In this document: piece by piece, positions 1 to 7,037 of the stretch
Layout: each line of letters begins with the position of its first letter
Position numbering within the stretch: the stretch's first letter is position 1
Origin: Candidatus Levyibacteriota bacterium
GTDB taxonomy: Bacteria; Patescibacteriota; Microgenomatia; Levybacterales; UBA12049
Assembly: GCA_903872785.1 (NCBI GenBank)
Contig: CAIQLZ010000007.1
Span: forward strand, 1-14,972
Direction of reading: 5' to 3'
Length of the DNA stretch: 14,972 bases
Notes under the pieces: generated by a model
The model's database searches: none
Seen by the model: the letters and a program-made list of their open reading frames with translations, nothing else
What the model was told of the DNA's origin: nothing
Program-made: the position numbers and the translations under genes

Positions 1-1
1 A

Positions 2-646
2 ACCGCCAAACCAATTTATATTAACGATTCAACAATTAATTCAATTCAAAAAGCAATTTTTAACGGTCATTTAGTTATGGCTTGGATAAAAATAGGGTAC
101 GCCAGTCCGATTGATGACGAACTTTCTTACGGGAAAATAAAAATTATCAGAGGGGAACACTCAATTATCATAAATGGTTATGATGATAAGGGAGTAATGG
201 TAATGGATCCGGGAATAGGCTTAGAAAGGCATATTGAATATGCATCTTTAATCAATGCTGCATCTCTTTTTCCGATGCCGTTTTTGGATGTTTATAAAGA
301 TGTCGATAATGAAAGATCTTTGGATAATTTAACAGTTGGTTTTGACAGCCTAACGGGAATTGACCGGAGTATTCCCAAAATTCAAGTTAGAAACGGCACG
401 GACCAGACAGGTGCAGCAAATCAGATGCGGGATATTTTGAAAGATTTTGGATACAATGTGAATTCCGTCAGTAAGGCTGATAATTTTGATTATCAGGACA
501 TTGCTATAAATGCGAAAAAGAATTTTTCCGACTTCTTGTATATTTTAAATAGAGATATTAAATTAGCCGATTATGTAATTGCCAGTTCATCCGGGAACCT
601 TGCTGGCGATAGCGACTCAGATATAGTAATTATTGTCGGGAAGTAA
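2..646 (+). CDS. C39-like cysteine peptidase / LytR_C domain fusion protein (5' end missing)
   Basis: The frame is open from base 2 of the window, so this is the C-terminal part of a longer protein; the ATG at 77 is internal. The first part matches the end of a peptidase C39_2-type papain-like fold: a GHLVMAWIKIG strand, then GEHSIIINGYDD with the presumed catalytic His, then MVMDPGIG with the Asp-Pro that usually follows it. The catalytic Cys would lie upstream of the window. After a linker, the last ~95 residues match a LytR C-terminal (LytR_C) domain: IQVRNGTDQTGAANQMRDIL, then a Gly-Tyr turn, and a terminal SDIVIIVGK strand. LytR_C occurs on envelope proteins of the LytR-CpsA-Psr type, so an extracytoplasmic wall-associated role is inferred. 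The two domain matches are reasonably clear; the substrate is unknown. Confidence 0.75.
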   Translation, partial: TAKPIYINDSTINSIQKAIFNGHLVMAWIKIGYASPIDDELSYGKIKIIRGEHSIIINGYDDKGVMVMDPGIGLERHIEYASLINAASLFPMPFLDVYKDVDNERSLDNLTVGFDSLTGIDRSIPKIQVRNGTDQTGAANQMRDILKDFGYNVNSVSKADNFDYQDIAINAKKNFSDFLYILNRDIKLADYVIASSSGNLAGDSDSDIVIIVGK

Positions 647-662
647 AAATATAGTTTAAGTC

Positions 663-692
663 TTGCTTTTTAAGCTTAAAATATGTTAGGAT
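663..692 (+). promoter_or_regulatory. Promoter of the rpsF-ssb-rpsR operon
   Basis: A -35-like TTGCTT (663-668) is followed after 18 nt by an extended -10 element, TGT-TAGGAT (684-692). Transcription would start near 699, just before the leader hairpin. TAGGAT is weak, but it recurs with TGn in the promoter at 12064-12072, and TTGCTT recurs in the rpmE promoter. Confidence 0.45.
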
Positions 693-703
693 TAAACGCG
701 ATG

Positions 704-734
704 TCCCTAGACAAGCTCAGGTTATCTTGAGGGA
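704..734 (+). promoter_or_regulatory. rpsF leader hairpin covering the ribosome binding site
   Basis: TCCCT (704-708) can pair with AGGGA (730-734) and CAAG (712-715) with CTTG (726-729), leaving a three-base AGA bulge and a 10-nt loop. An alternative hairpin, CTCAGG-TTAT-CTTGAG (716-731), uses part of the same bases. GAGGGA is the best Shine-Dalgarno candidate for rpsF (ATG at 741), so the first fold hides it. Many bacterial rpsF leaders bind the S6:S18 complex. The CCG bulge typical of that known motif is not visible here, so autoregulation is an inference. Confidence 0.45.
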
Positions 735-740
735 ACTGAT

Positions 741-1016
741 ATGAGATCATACGAATTAATACTGGTTATAAAAACATCTTTAACAGAAACATTGCGGAAA
801 AAGTTAATTACAGACGTAAAAGCGCTGTTAAAAGATTTAAAGATTATAAAAGAAAATGAAGTAGGGCAAAAAACAATGGCTTACAAGATTAAAAGAGAAA
901 CGAGTGGATTTTACTTAGATTTTATTTTGGAAGGCGAAACAATTCCGGGGAATTTTGAGAAAAAACTCTTAGAAAATGATAGTATTTTAAGACACCTTTT
1001 ATTAAGAATAAAATAA
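741..1016 (+). CDS. rpsF: Small ribosomal subunit protein bS6
   Basis: 91-residue protein, close to the usual ~95-100 residues. It starts with MRSYELILVIK, the typical first strand of bS6, and contains the GQKTMAYKIKRETSGFYLDF strand region and a C-terminal ILRHLLLRIK strand. In the 30S platform bS6 forms a heterodimer with bS18, which is encoded two genes downstream. The ATG at 741 is preceded by GAGGGA with suitable spacing, so the start is well supported. The ssb ATG follows the stop after only 4 nt, consistent with the classical rpsF-ssb-rpsR operon. The gene lacks the long acidic C-terminal tail found in some bS6 proteins. Confidence 0.95.
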   Translation: MRSYELILVIKTSLTETLRKKLITDVKALLKDLKIIKENEVGQKTMAYKIKRETSGFYLDFILEGETIPGNFEKKLLENDSILRHLLLRIK

Positions 1017-1020
1017 TTTT

Positions 1021-1524
1021 ATGGCGCGAAGTTTAAACAGAGTACAATTAATTGGAAATCTGACAAGAGATCCTGAGCTTAGATATACGCCGAATGGGAC
1101 GGCTGTTTGTTCTTTTGGTTTAGCTACCAACAGAAGCTGGAAGACAGATGCAGGAGAAAAACATGATGAGGCGGAATTTCACAATATTGTCTCATGGAAT
1201 AAGTTGGCTGAACTTTGTTCCCAATTTTTAGTAAAAGGCAGAAAAGTATATGTTGAGGGAAGATTAGCGACAAGAACCTGGACCGGTCAGGATGGCGCGC
1301 AAAGAAACAGAACGGAAGTTGTTATCTCGGACATGATTTTGCTGGATAGCAACAGATCTGCGGCAGGAGCTACAACTGGGCCGGCCGAAGTAGACGAAGA
1401 AATTTCAAAAGAACCAAAAGAGGCAGAAGAAACAAGCAAAAAAAAGGGGGCAAAAGAAGCAAAAAAAGAAACAGTTGAAGAACCAGCTGTAGAGGAAGTT
1501 GTTCCGGATGACATACCTTTCTAA
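1021..1524 (+). CDS. ssb: Single-stranded DNA-binding protein
   Basis: 167 residues. The N-terminal ~110 form an SSB OB-fold: LNRVQLIGNLTRDPELRYTP, then VCSFGLATNRSW, FHNIVSWNKLAELCSQFLVK, and GRKVYVEGRLATRTW. A low-complexity Glu/Lys/Ala-rich linker follows (about residues 118-160). The protein ends in the DDIPF acidic tip, the canonical peptide that recruits replication and repair partners. It coats single-stranded DNA during replication, recombination and repair. The gene sits between rpsF and rpsR, the normal bacterial arrangement. No clear ribosome binding site precedes the ATG, so translational coupling to rpsF is likely. Confidence 0.97.
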   Translation: MARSLNRVQLIGNLTRDPELRYTPNGTAVCSFGLATNRSWKTDAGEKHDEAEFHNIVSWNKLAELCSQFLVKGRKVYVEGRLATRTWTGQDGAQRNRTEVVISDMILLDSNRSAAGATTGPAEVDEEISKEPKEAEETSKKKGAKEAKKETVEEPAVEEVVPDDIPF

Positions 1525-1535
1525 CAGTTAAGAAG

Positions 1536-1763
1536 ATGAAAAAAACAATCAGAAAACCAAGAAGAAAATTTTCAGTTCCGAAGGTCTGCTATTTCTGCAG
1601 TGAAAAAAAACAGCCCTCTTTTTGGGAAATGGGCACACTTTCTAAATTTTTAACCGAAAGAGGGAAAATTACTCCTGCTTCCCGTAATGGACTTTGCTTA
1701 AAACATCAAAGAGCCATTGGGTCGAGCATAAAACACTCTAGGCATTTGGCGCTGATGCCCTGA
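1536..1763 (+). CDS. rpsR: Small ribosomal subunit protein bS18, zinc-ribbon form
   Basis: 75 residues. The core FLTERGKITPASRNGLCLKHQRAI and the end IKHSRHLALMP are diagnostic of bS18. Cys18-x-x-Cys21 and Cys54-x-x-His57 make a probable zinc site, so this is the metal-binding (C+) version of the protein. An AAGAAG sequence precedes the ATG. bS18 binds bS6 on the 30S platform, and the gene ends the rpsF-ssb-rpsR unit. The stop is TGA, one of several showing that TGA is not reassigned in this genome. Confidence 0.95.
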   Translation: MKKTIRKPRRKFSVPKVCYFCSEKKQPSFWEMGTLSKFLTERGKITPASRNGLCLKHQRAIGSSIKHSRHLALMP

Positions 1764-1785
1764 TCTCCCATTAATTTCCAAATGA

Positions 1786-1794
1786 TGTTATAAT
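1786..1794 (+). promoter_or_regulatory. Extended -10 promoter of ctpA-murB
   Basis: TGT-TATAAT is a perfect extended -10 element. No convincing -35 box is visible at 16-18 nt upstream, as expected for extended -10 promoters. A start near 1801 would leave a leader of about 10 nt before the ATG at 1811. Confidence 0.6.
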
Positions 1795-1810
1795 AAAAAA
1801 ATCCTCGTTT

Positions 1811-3088
1811 ATGAAAAAGTTAAGATCATTACAATTTATTATATTGCTGATAATCTCGGGTTTGATTGGGTACTATTTTGGTGTTAATAATGTAAAAGTT
1901 TCCTGGAAAAATTATACGCCATCCCTGACAGTTGCAAATAAAGAGGCTCCTGCATTTTTAACAAATATAGATTTTTCCAATTTTTGGATTGTCTGGCAGA
2001 AACTTGAAGCAAATTATTATGACAAAACAAAACTTGATGCTCAGAAAATGCTAAACGGAGCAATTGAAGGCATGGTTGGAACGCTAGGAGATCCTTACAC
2101 AATGTATCTTCCTCCGGTTGCAAATACCAGTTTTAAAGACGGTATGGCAGGACAGTTTTCCGGAATCGGAGCGGAATTGGGGATAAAAGATAAGCAAATT
2201 ATTGTCATAGCTCCTCTTGAAGGAAGTCCTGCCAAGAAAGCGGGAATAAAAGCAGGGGATCTGATATTAAAGGCTAACGGAGATTCAATTGCAGATTGGA
2301 CATTGCCTGCTGCGGTTGAAAAAATCAGAGGCCCAAAGGGAACAAGTATTAGTTTGACAATTTTACATAAGGATTCTAAGAGCTCCATCGATGTAAAAAT
2401 AGTGCGAGATATAATAACAGTAAAAAGTGCTGATAGTTGGATCAAGAATGTAAAAGATATTGACGGAATTAAAGTTCCAAAAGATCAGGAAGGCAAGGTT
2501 GCCTATATCAGACTTTCACAATTCGGTGATGCGACAAATAAAGATTGGTTAGTCGTTGCGAATAAGATTTCTCTGGAAATACAAAGCAGCAAAGATATAA
2601 AAGGATTGATATTGGATCTTCGTAACAATCCGGGCGGTTACCTAACAGATGCCCAATTTATTGTTTCCGAATTTTTGCCCAAAGGAGATAAGGTTGTAGG
2701 TGAGGATACAGGGACAGAACAAACCCAGCTTAATGTGGAAAGAAAAGGATTATTCACAGACCCGAATATTAAAGTAATTGTTCTTATTAATAAGGGAAGC
2801 GCTTCAGCAAGTGAGATTGTGTCAGGAGCATTGAGAGATAATAAAATAGGAGGCAAAAGCAGAGCAATTTTGGTCGGGGAAACATCTTTCGGTAAAGGCA
2901 CTATTCAACAGGCAGATGATTTGGGAAATGGTGCGGGACTACATATAACTATTGCCAAATGGCTGACGCCAAACGGTACTTGGGTTCACGGAAAAGGTTT
3001 AAAGCCGGACATAGAAGTCGCTTTAGATAAAAAAGATCCCAGTCACGATACCCAACTTGAAAAAGCAGTTTTGGAATTAGTGAAATAG
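1811..3088 (+). CDS. ctpA: Carboxy-terminal processing protease, S41 family
   Basis: 425 residues. An N-terminal membrane anchor (about residues 5-23) precedes the S41 N-terminal helix region (ANYYDKTKL, then GMVGTLGDPYTMYLPP). A PDZ domain follows at about 117-200, with SPAKKAGIKAGDLILKANGD. The protease core has LILDLRNNPGGYL and GSASASEI, with Ser332 the probable nucleophile, and SFGKGTIQQ with the general-base Lys362. Ser-to-Lys spacing is 30 residues. The usual spacing is about 25, and the extra residues fall in an IGGKS insertion after the nucleophile helix. Such proteases cleave C-terminal regions of extracytoplasmic proteins. murB follows after 2 nt, so the two are probably cotranscribed. 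Confidence 0.93.
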   Translation: MKKLRSLQFIILLIISGLIGYYFGVNNVKVSWKNYTPSLTVANKEAPAFLTNIDFSNFWIVWQKLEANYYDKTKLDAQKMLNGAIEGMVGTLGDPYTMYLPPVANTSFKDGMAGQFSGIGAELGIKDKQIIVIAPLEGSPAKKAGIKAGDLILKANGDSIADWTLPAAVEKIRGPKGTSISLTILHKDSKSSIDVKIVRDIITVKSADSWIKNVKDIDGIKVPKDQEGKVAYIRLSQFGDATNKDWLVVANKISLEIQSSKDIKGLILDLRNNPGGYLTDAQFIVSEFLPKGDKVVGEDTGTEQTQLNVERKGLFTDPNIKVIVLINKGSASASEIVSGALRDNKIGGKSRAILVGETSFGKGTIQQADDLGNGAGLHITIAKWLTPNGTWVHGKGLKPDIEVALDKKDPSHDTQLEKAVLELVK

Positions 3089-3090
3089 GA

Positions 3091-4023
3091 ATGAATCTTC
3101 AAAAAAACGTCCTTCTCAAAAATTACAGCAATTATAAGATTGGCGGGTCTGCTAAATTTTTCGTTGAGGTTAGATCAGCAGAAGAATTAATAGAAGCTTT
3201 GAAGTACGCCCGTGATAATAACGAAAAAGTTTTTATTTTAGGCGGCGGAACGAATATTTTAATAAGTGATAAAGGTTTTAACGGATTGATAATCTACAAT
3301 AAAATTGAAGGAATAAAAAGGGAAGGGGAAAATCCTATTGTAGGATCAGGTGTATTAATTAAGGATCTTTTAAATTTTTGTATTGAAAATTCACTTTCCG
3401 GTTTTGAGTGGGCAGGAGGTTTGCCTGGCACAATAGCCGGGGCAATCAGAGGAAATGCCGGAGCATTTAAAGGGGAAATTAAAGACAGTGTGGTTAAAGT
3501 TGAAAGTTTTGATATGAACACTTTTGAGAAAAAAATAAGAAATAATAGTGAGTGCAAATTCGGGTACAGAAACAGTATTTTCAAAACTAAGGGAGCAGCC
3601 TTAGAATTTATTACGCAGGTAGTTTTTAAATTTGAGATAGGGGATAAAAAAGAAATTGAAGAAAAGGTTCGGCAGGGCATTGATTACAGAAACAACCATC
3701 ATCCAATGGAATATCCCAGTATAGGAAGTACTTTTAAAAACATTTCTTTAGATTCACTCCCGCAAGATTTAACGAAAGAATTTGCAGCAATTGTAAAAAA
3801 TGATCCGTTTCCTGTCGTACTAACTACAAAACTTTTAGCATTATGCGGCTTGAAAGGTAGAAGGGTAGGGGGAGCTATGATATCTGAAAAACATCCCAAT
3901 TTTATTGTAAATGTTGATAATGCAAAGGCTTCCGATGTCAGAATGCTTATTGAAATGGCAAAACAAGCAGTCAAAGAAAAATACAAGATCTCTCTTGAAG
4001 AGGAAATTATCTACCTCAATTAA
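3091..4023 (+). CDS. murB: UDP-N-acetylenolpyruvoylglucosamine reductase
   Basis: 310 residues. It catalyses the NADPH- and FAD-dependent reduction that yields UDP-MurNAc in cytoplasmic peptidoglycan synthesis. Visible motifs are NYKIGGSAKFFVEV, the FAD-binding VFILGGGTNILISDKGF, the AGGLPGTIAGAIRGNAGAF segment, and GYRNS with Arg160. GSTFKN carries the probable proton donor Ser213. GLKGRRVGGAMISEKHPNF and the terminal EEEIIYL with the late Glu complete the set. The ATG lies 2 nt after the ctpA stop, with no ribosome binding site of its own, which suggests translational coupling. The length is usual for the shorter type of MurB. Confidence 0.95.
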   Translation: MNLQKNVLLKNYSNYKIGGSAKFFVEVRSAEELIEALKYARDNNEKVFILGGGTNILISDKGFNGLIIYNKIEGIKREGENPIVGSGVLIKDLLNFCIENSLSGFEWAGGLPGTIAGAIRGNAGAFKGEIKDSVVKVESFDMNTFEKKIRNNSECKFGYRNSIFKTKGAALEFITQVVFKFEIGDKKEIEEKVRQGIDYRNNHHPMEYPSIGSTFKNISLDSLPQDLTKEFAAIVKNDPFPVVLTTKLLALCGLKGRRVGGAMISEKHPNFIVNVDNAKASDVRMLIEMAKQAVKEKYKISLEEEIIYLN

Positions 4024-4027
4024 AATC

Positions 4028-4036
4028 TGCTACAAT
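4028..4036 (+). promoter_or_regulatory. Extended -10 promoter of the antiporter gene
   Basis: TGC-TACAAT begins 5 nt after the murB stop codon. Only 8 nt separate it from the ATG at 4045, so the transcript would be leaderless or nearly so. No -35 box is clear. Confidence 0.5.
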
Positions 4037-4044
4037 AATTATGA

Positions 4045-5727
4045 ATGGGAATTATCTTTACAGAAATAACTGTAGTTATTTGTCTAGCTGCTTTTTTTGC
4101 AGTAATTTTTAGGTGGCTTAGGCTTCCAGTAATTCTAGCTTATATACTAACGGGAATTATTGTTGGTCCTTTAGGATTTGTCAATATTCAAAGCCGCGAT
4201 TTGCTACAAACAATGGGAGATGTCGGCATTACTTTCTTGCTTTTCATGTTGGGATTGGAAATGAAAATCCGCGATTTTAGTTCCGTAGGAAAAACAGTTT
4301 TTATAATTTTTCTCGTTCAAACTGTATTTACCTTTCTGATAACTTATTTTGCGGCAATTATCTTGGGATTTAATAATCTAAGCGCAATCTATATAGGAAT
4401 TGCTTTAATCTTTTCAAGCACGATTATCGTTGTAAAATTTCTTTCTGACAAAAAAGATTTACATAGCTTGTATGGAAAGTTGGCAATTGGCGTACTTCTT
4501 TTGCAGGATTTTTTGGCCATAACTGTTCTTATATTTTTATCAAGCTTTAATTCAGATACATTATCTAATCCTTTGCTTAGTTTTTTATTAGTTTTAATAA
4601 AAGGAATATTGCTATTTGGTATTGTGGGGTATTTGAGCCAAAAAATATTTCCTAAAATTGTTGAATCATTATCCAAGTCTTCGGAAATTTTATTTTTGGT
4701 AAGCATAGCGTGGGTTTTAGGATTAGCTGCTTTCATTAGTTCTCCAATAATTGGATTTTCGGTAGAAATAGGCGGATTTTTGGCAGGTTTGGCCTTAGCA
4801 AATTCAATTGCCAATTATCAGATAATTGCCAAAGCCAAGATATTAAGGGATTTTTTTATTATTATTTTCTTTGTGATTCTCGGAATAAAAATGACATTTA
4901 GTGGTTTAGAATCGATTGGATTTGCTGTAATAATTTTTTCATTAATTGCGTTTATTCTTAAGCCATTAATAGTCATGATTACAATGGGATTGATGAGGTT
5001 TAGAAAACGTACTTCATTTTTAAGCGGAGCAAGTCTTGGGCAGATATCGGAATTTTCCTTAATTTTGGTTTTTTTAGGAGGGAAATTAGGGCATATTAAT
5101 AACAATATAGTTTCTTTAGTTACGGCTGTTTCAATAATTGCCTTTGTATTTTCTGCGTATATCATTGGAAATGACAATAGGTTATATCTTTTGCTCCATC
5201 GTTATTTAAATATTTTTGAAATGAAAAATGGCAAGAAAGATGAAATTATCCAGTCGGATAAAAATATGGAGAATCTTAAAGACCATGTAGTTTTAATCGG
5301 CGGGGATCAGATGGGGGAATCGGTTTTGGAAGTTTTGGAAACTCTGAATAAGGAAGTGGTCGTTATAGATTTTGATCCCTTAATTGTTAAAAAGCTTGAA
5401 AATAAAAATGTGCACAGGCTCTTTGGAGACATTTCGGATACCGAGATTAAAAATTTGGCTAAAATTAACACAGCGTATTTGGTAGTCTCAACAATTCCCG
5501 ATGTTGAAGATAATCTGCTTTTATTAAGAGAATTGAAGACGAAAAATAGCCGGGCAATTGTAATTGTTACTGCTTTAGATGCTCCGGATGCAAAAGCTTT
5601 ATATAAAGAAAAAGCCGATTATGTGGTTTTGCCCCATTTGGCAGGTGGCAGGCAATTGGCAAAACTTTTAGAAAAAGATTTTAACGGTTTAAGTGAGCTT
5701 AAGGTAAAAGATCAGCAATATTTATGA
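4045..5727 (+). CDS. CPA2/Kef-type cation:proton antiporter with C-terminal RCK (TrkA-N) domain
   Basis: 560 residues. The first ~380 are about 12 hydrophobic segments of a Na+/H+ exchanger (CPA2) domain. They include LPVILAYILTGIIVGPLGF near the N-terminus, a DVGITFLLFMLGLEM segment, ALIFSSTIIVVKFLSD, and VLLLQDFLAI. After a short linker (~residues 395-412) comes a Rossmann-type RCK/TrkA-N domain: DHVVLIGGDQMGESVLEVL, EVVVIDFDP, and NVHRLFGDISD. The dinucleotide-binding glycine motif is altered to GGDQMG instead of the common GxGxxG pattern. It probably exchanges K+ or Na+ for protons at the inner membrane under nucleotide control; the ion is not determinable here. A second ATG 4 nt upstream is out of frame. 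Confidence 0.9.
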   Translation: MGIIFTEITVVICLAAFFAVIFRWLRLPVILAYILTGIIVGPLGFVNIQSRDLLQTMGDVGITFLLFMLGLEMKIRDFSSVGKTVFIIFLVQTVFTFLITYFAAIILGFNNLSAIYIGIALIFSSTIIVVKFLSDKKDLHSLYGKLAIGVLLLQDFLAITVLIFLSSFNSDTLSNPLLSFLLVLIKGILLFGIVGYLSQKIFPKIVESLSKSSEILFLVSIAWVLGLAAFISSPIIGFSVEIGGFLAGLALANSIANYQIIAKAKILRDFFIIIFFVILGIKMTFSGLESIGFAVIIFSLIAFILKPLIVMITMGLMRFRKRTSFLSGASLGQISEFSLILVFLGGKLGHINNNIVSLVTAVSIIAFVFSAYIIGNDNRLYLLLHRYLNIFEMKNGKKDEIIQSDKNMENLKDHVVLIGGDQMGESVLEVLETLNKEVVVIDFDPLIVKKLENKNVHRLFGDISDTEIKNLAKINTAYLVVSTIPDVEDNLLLLRELKTKNSRAIVIVTALDAPDAKALYKEKADYVVLPHLAGGRQLAKLLEKDFNGLSELKVKDQQYL

Positions 5728-6597
5728 GAAGGAGCTGATAATGTCGTCAATTTTCCCGTCCAGTAAAACCGGTAAATTATGCCAGGACTTATTGATCCGG
5801 TGATCGGTAAGTCTGTCTTGGGGAAAATTATAAGTTCTTATTTTTTCTGCTCTCATGCCCCGGCCAACCTGAGTTGATTTAAGGGAGGCAATTTCTTGAT
5901 TCTGTTTTTCAATTTTTGCTTCCCAAAGTTTTGATCTTAAAAGTTCCATGGCAATTTCTCTGTTTTGTGCCTGAAATCTTTCCGTTTGAGCGGTTACCGT
6001 TATTCCCGTTGGTTTATGTTTAAGCCGGACGGCTGTCGAAACCTTATTCACATTTTGTCCTCCGTGGCCACCGGCCCTAAACGCTTCGAATTCCACATCT
6101 TCAGGATTTATGTGCAGGTCAATGTCTTCAAGTTCGGGTAAAACATACACGGTTGCGGTTGATGTATGAATCCGGCCGCGTTTTTCCGTCTCGGGAATTC
6201 TTTGCACTCTATGCACACCTGCTTCAAATTTAAAAGTTTTAAAGGGTGGGGGAGTTGAAGAAGTTCCTGAAATTTTAATTACTCCGTCATCAATTTGTTC
6301 AACTTGAAATCCTTTCATTTGGGAAAACCGCAAATACATTCTTAGCAGTTCTTCTTTCCATAATTTTGCCTCTTCTCCTCCGGCAGCGCCTTTTACTTCC
6401 ATGATTACGTTACGCTTATCCAGTAAAGTACCTGATTCGGTTTCTTGTAGTACTTCTTCCAGAATTTTCTTTTGAGATGTAAGCCCTGCAATTTCTTTTT
6501 CAGCCATTTCTTTTAATGCCGGATCGGAAAGAAGAACGCGGGTTTCTTCAATTTTTCTTATAAGTTCTTCAATTTGAGCTTTTCTATAATCGTACAT
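5722..6597 (-). CDS. prfA: Peptide chain release factor 1, short form
   Basis: 291 residues; typical RF1 has about 360. The N-terminal ~60 residues of domain 1 are missing, and rpmE upstream leaves no room for them. The remaining coiled N-terminal helix region leads into the core GVHRVQRIPETEKRGRIHTS. Its Pro135-Glu-Thr137 is the PxT tripeptide that selects UAA/UAG, so this is RF1 and not RF2. The catalytic GGQ (179-181) sits in AGGHGGQNVNKV instead of the commoner SGAGGQHVN. RTYNFPQDRLTDHRI is a typical RF1 segment. The gene lies 15 nt after rpmE, and its 3' end overlaps the convergent antiporter gene by 6 nt. Confidence 0.93.
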   Translation of the reverse strand: MYDYRKAQIEELIRKIEETRVLLSDPALKEMAEKEIAGLTSQKKILEEVLQETESGTLLDKRNVIMEVKGAAGGEEAKLWKEELLRMYLRFSQMKGFQVEQIDDGVIKISGTSSTPPPFKTFKFEAGVHRVQRIPETEKRGRIHTSTATVYVLPELEDIDLHINPEDVEFEAFRAGGHGGQNVNKVSTAVRLKHKPTGITVTAQTERFQAQNREIAMELLRSKLWEAKIEKQNQEIASLKSTQVGRGMRAEKIRTYNFPQDRLTDHRINKSWHNLPVLLDGKIDDIISSFS

Positions 6598-6612
6598 GAG
6601 AGGATTAATTAG

Positions 6613-6912
6613 CTATTTAACTGCCATGAGCATTTCCCGTAGAGTTTTAGGTCCAGCATCTTTGGCTTTTTGTTCTTCCTGTTTTTTTACTTTTTTAGTT
6701 AAATATTGATTAGCAATAGTTTGTTTTTGCTGAAATTTTTGAATTCTTGACGCACTATCTACAAATCTTTGTTCACCTGTATAAAAGGGATGGCATTTGT
6801 TGCACAATTCAACATGAATTACTTCCAATGTCGAACCGGTTATGAATTTATTTCCGCAGGCACAAATAACCTGTGCATTTTCAAAATATTGCGGATGAAT
6901 ATTCGCTTTCAT
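6613..6912 (-). CDS. rpmE: Large ribosomal subunit protein bL31, zinc-binding, with C-terminal extension
   Basis: 99 residues from the ATG at 6912 (MKANIHPQY), the family's normal N-terminus. A longer frame reaching 6948 is discounted, because the promoter -10 box lies inside it. Cys17-x-Cys19 and Cys37-x-x-Cys40-His41 make the zinc-type bL31 site, and HPFYTGEQRFVDSASRI is the typical core end. A basic tail of ~45 residues follows, ending in a REMLMAVK segment; E. coli bL31 is only about 70 residues long. bL31 bridges the 50S and 30S subunits. It is cotranscribed with prfA, a common bacterial pairing. Confidence 0.94.
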   Translation of the reverse strand: MKANIHPQYFENAQVICACGNKFITGSTLEVIHVELCNKCHPFYTGEQRFVDSASRIQKFQQKQTIANQYLTKKVKKQEEQKAKDAGPKTLREMLMAVK

Positions 6913-6919
6913 AATTATA

Positions 6920-6948
6920 ATTATACTCTGTTTTTCAAAGCTAAGCAA
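6920..6948 (-). promoter_or_regulatory. rpmE-prfA promoter
   Basis: On the minus strand, TTGCTT (6948-6943), a 17-nt spacer and TATAAT (6925-6920) stand 7 nt before the ATG at 6912. This predicts a leaderless transcript. A second, overlapping TATAAT lies at 6919-6914, too close to the ATG to be the functional box. Confidence 0.6.
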
Positions 6949-7000
6949 GAGTTACGGTTTAAAAAAATGGTATTTTGATGGAAAGGAGATACTGGTTTTA

Positions 7001-7029
7001 TTGCGTTGTATCGGGCTTTTTAGTAAAAT
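7001..7029 (+). promoter_or_regulatory. Promoter of the tandem HTH-like gene
   Basis: TTGCGT (7001-7006), a 17-nt spacer and TAAAAT (7024-7029) stand 8 nt before the GTG start at 7038, again implying a leaderless mRNA. It is divergent from the rpmE promoter. Confidence 0.5.
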
Positions 7030-7037
7030 AGGCAATT

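Noticed and set aside
655..680. Inverted repeat TTTAAG/CTTAAA after the first gene, possible terminator
   Set aside because: Weak AT-only stem with a 14-nt loop and no T tract; it overlaps the likely rpsF promoter.
1287..1514. Minus-strand frame over ssb
   Set aside because: Low-complexity Ser/Phe-rich shadow of the Glu/Lys linker of ssb; no independent start signals.
6978..7031. 17-codon frame ATGGAAAGGAG... before the HTH-like gene
   Set aside because: No ribosome binding site or well-spaced -10 box precedes it, and it overlaps the promoter of the next gene. The internal GGAG is 50 nt from the GTG start, too far to serve it.
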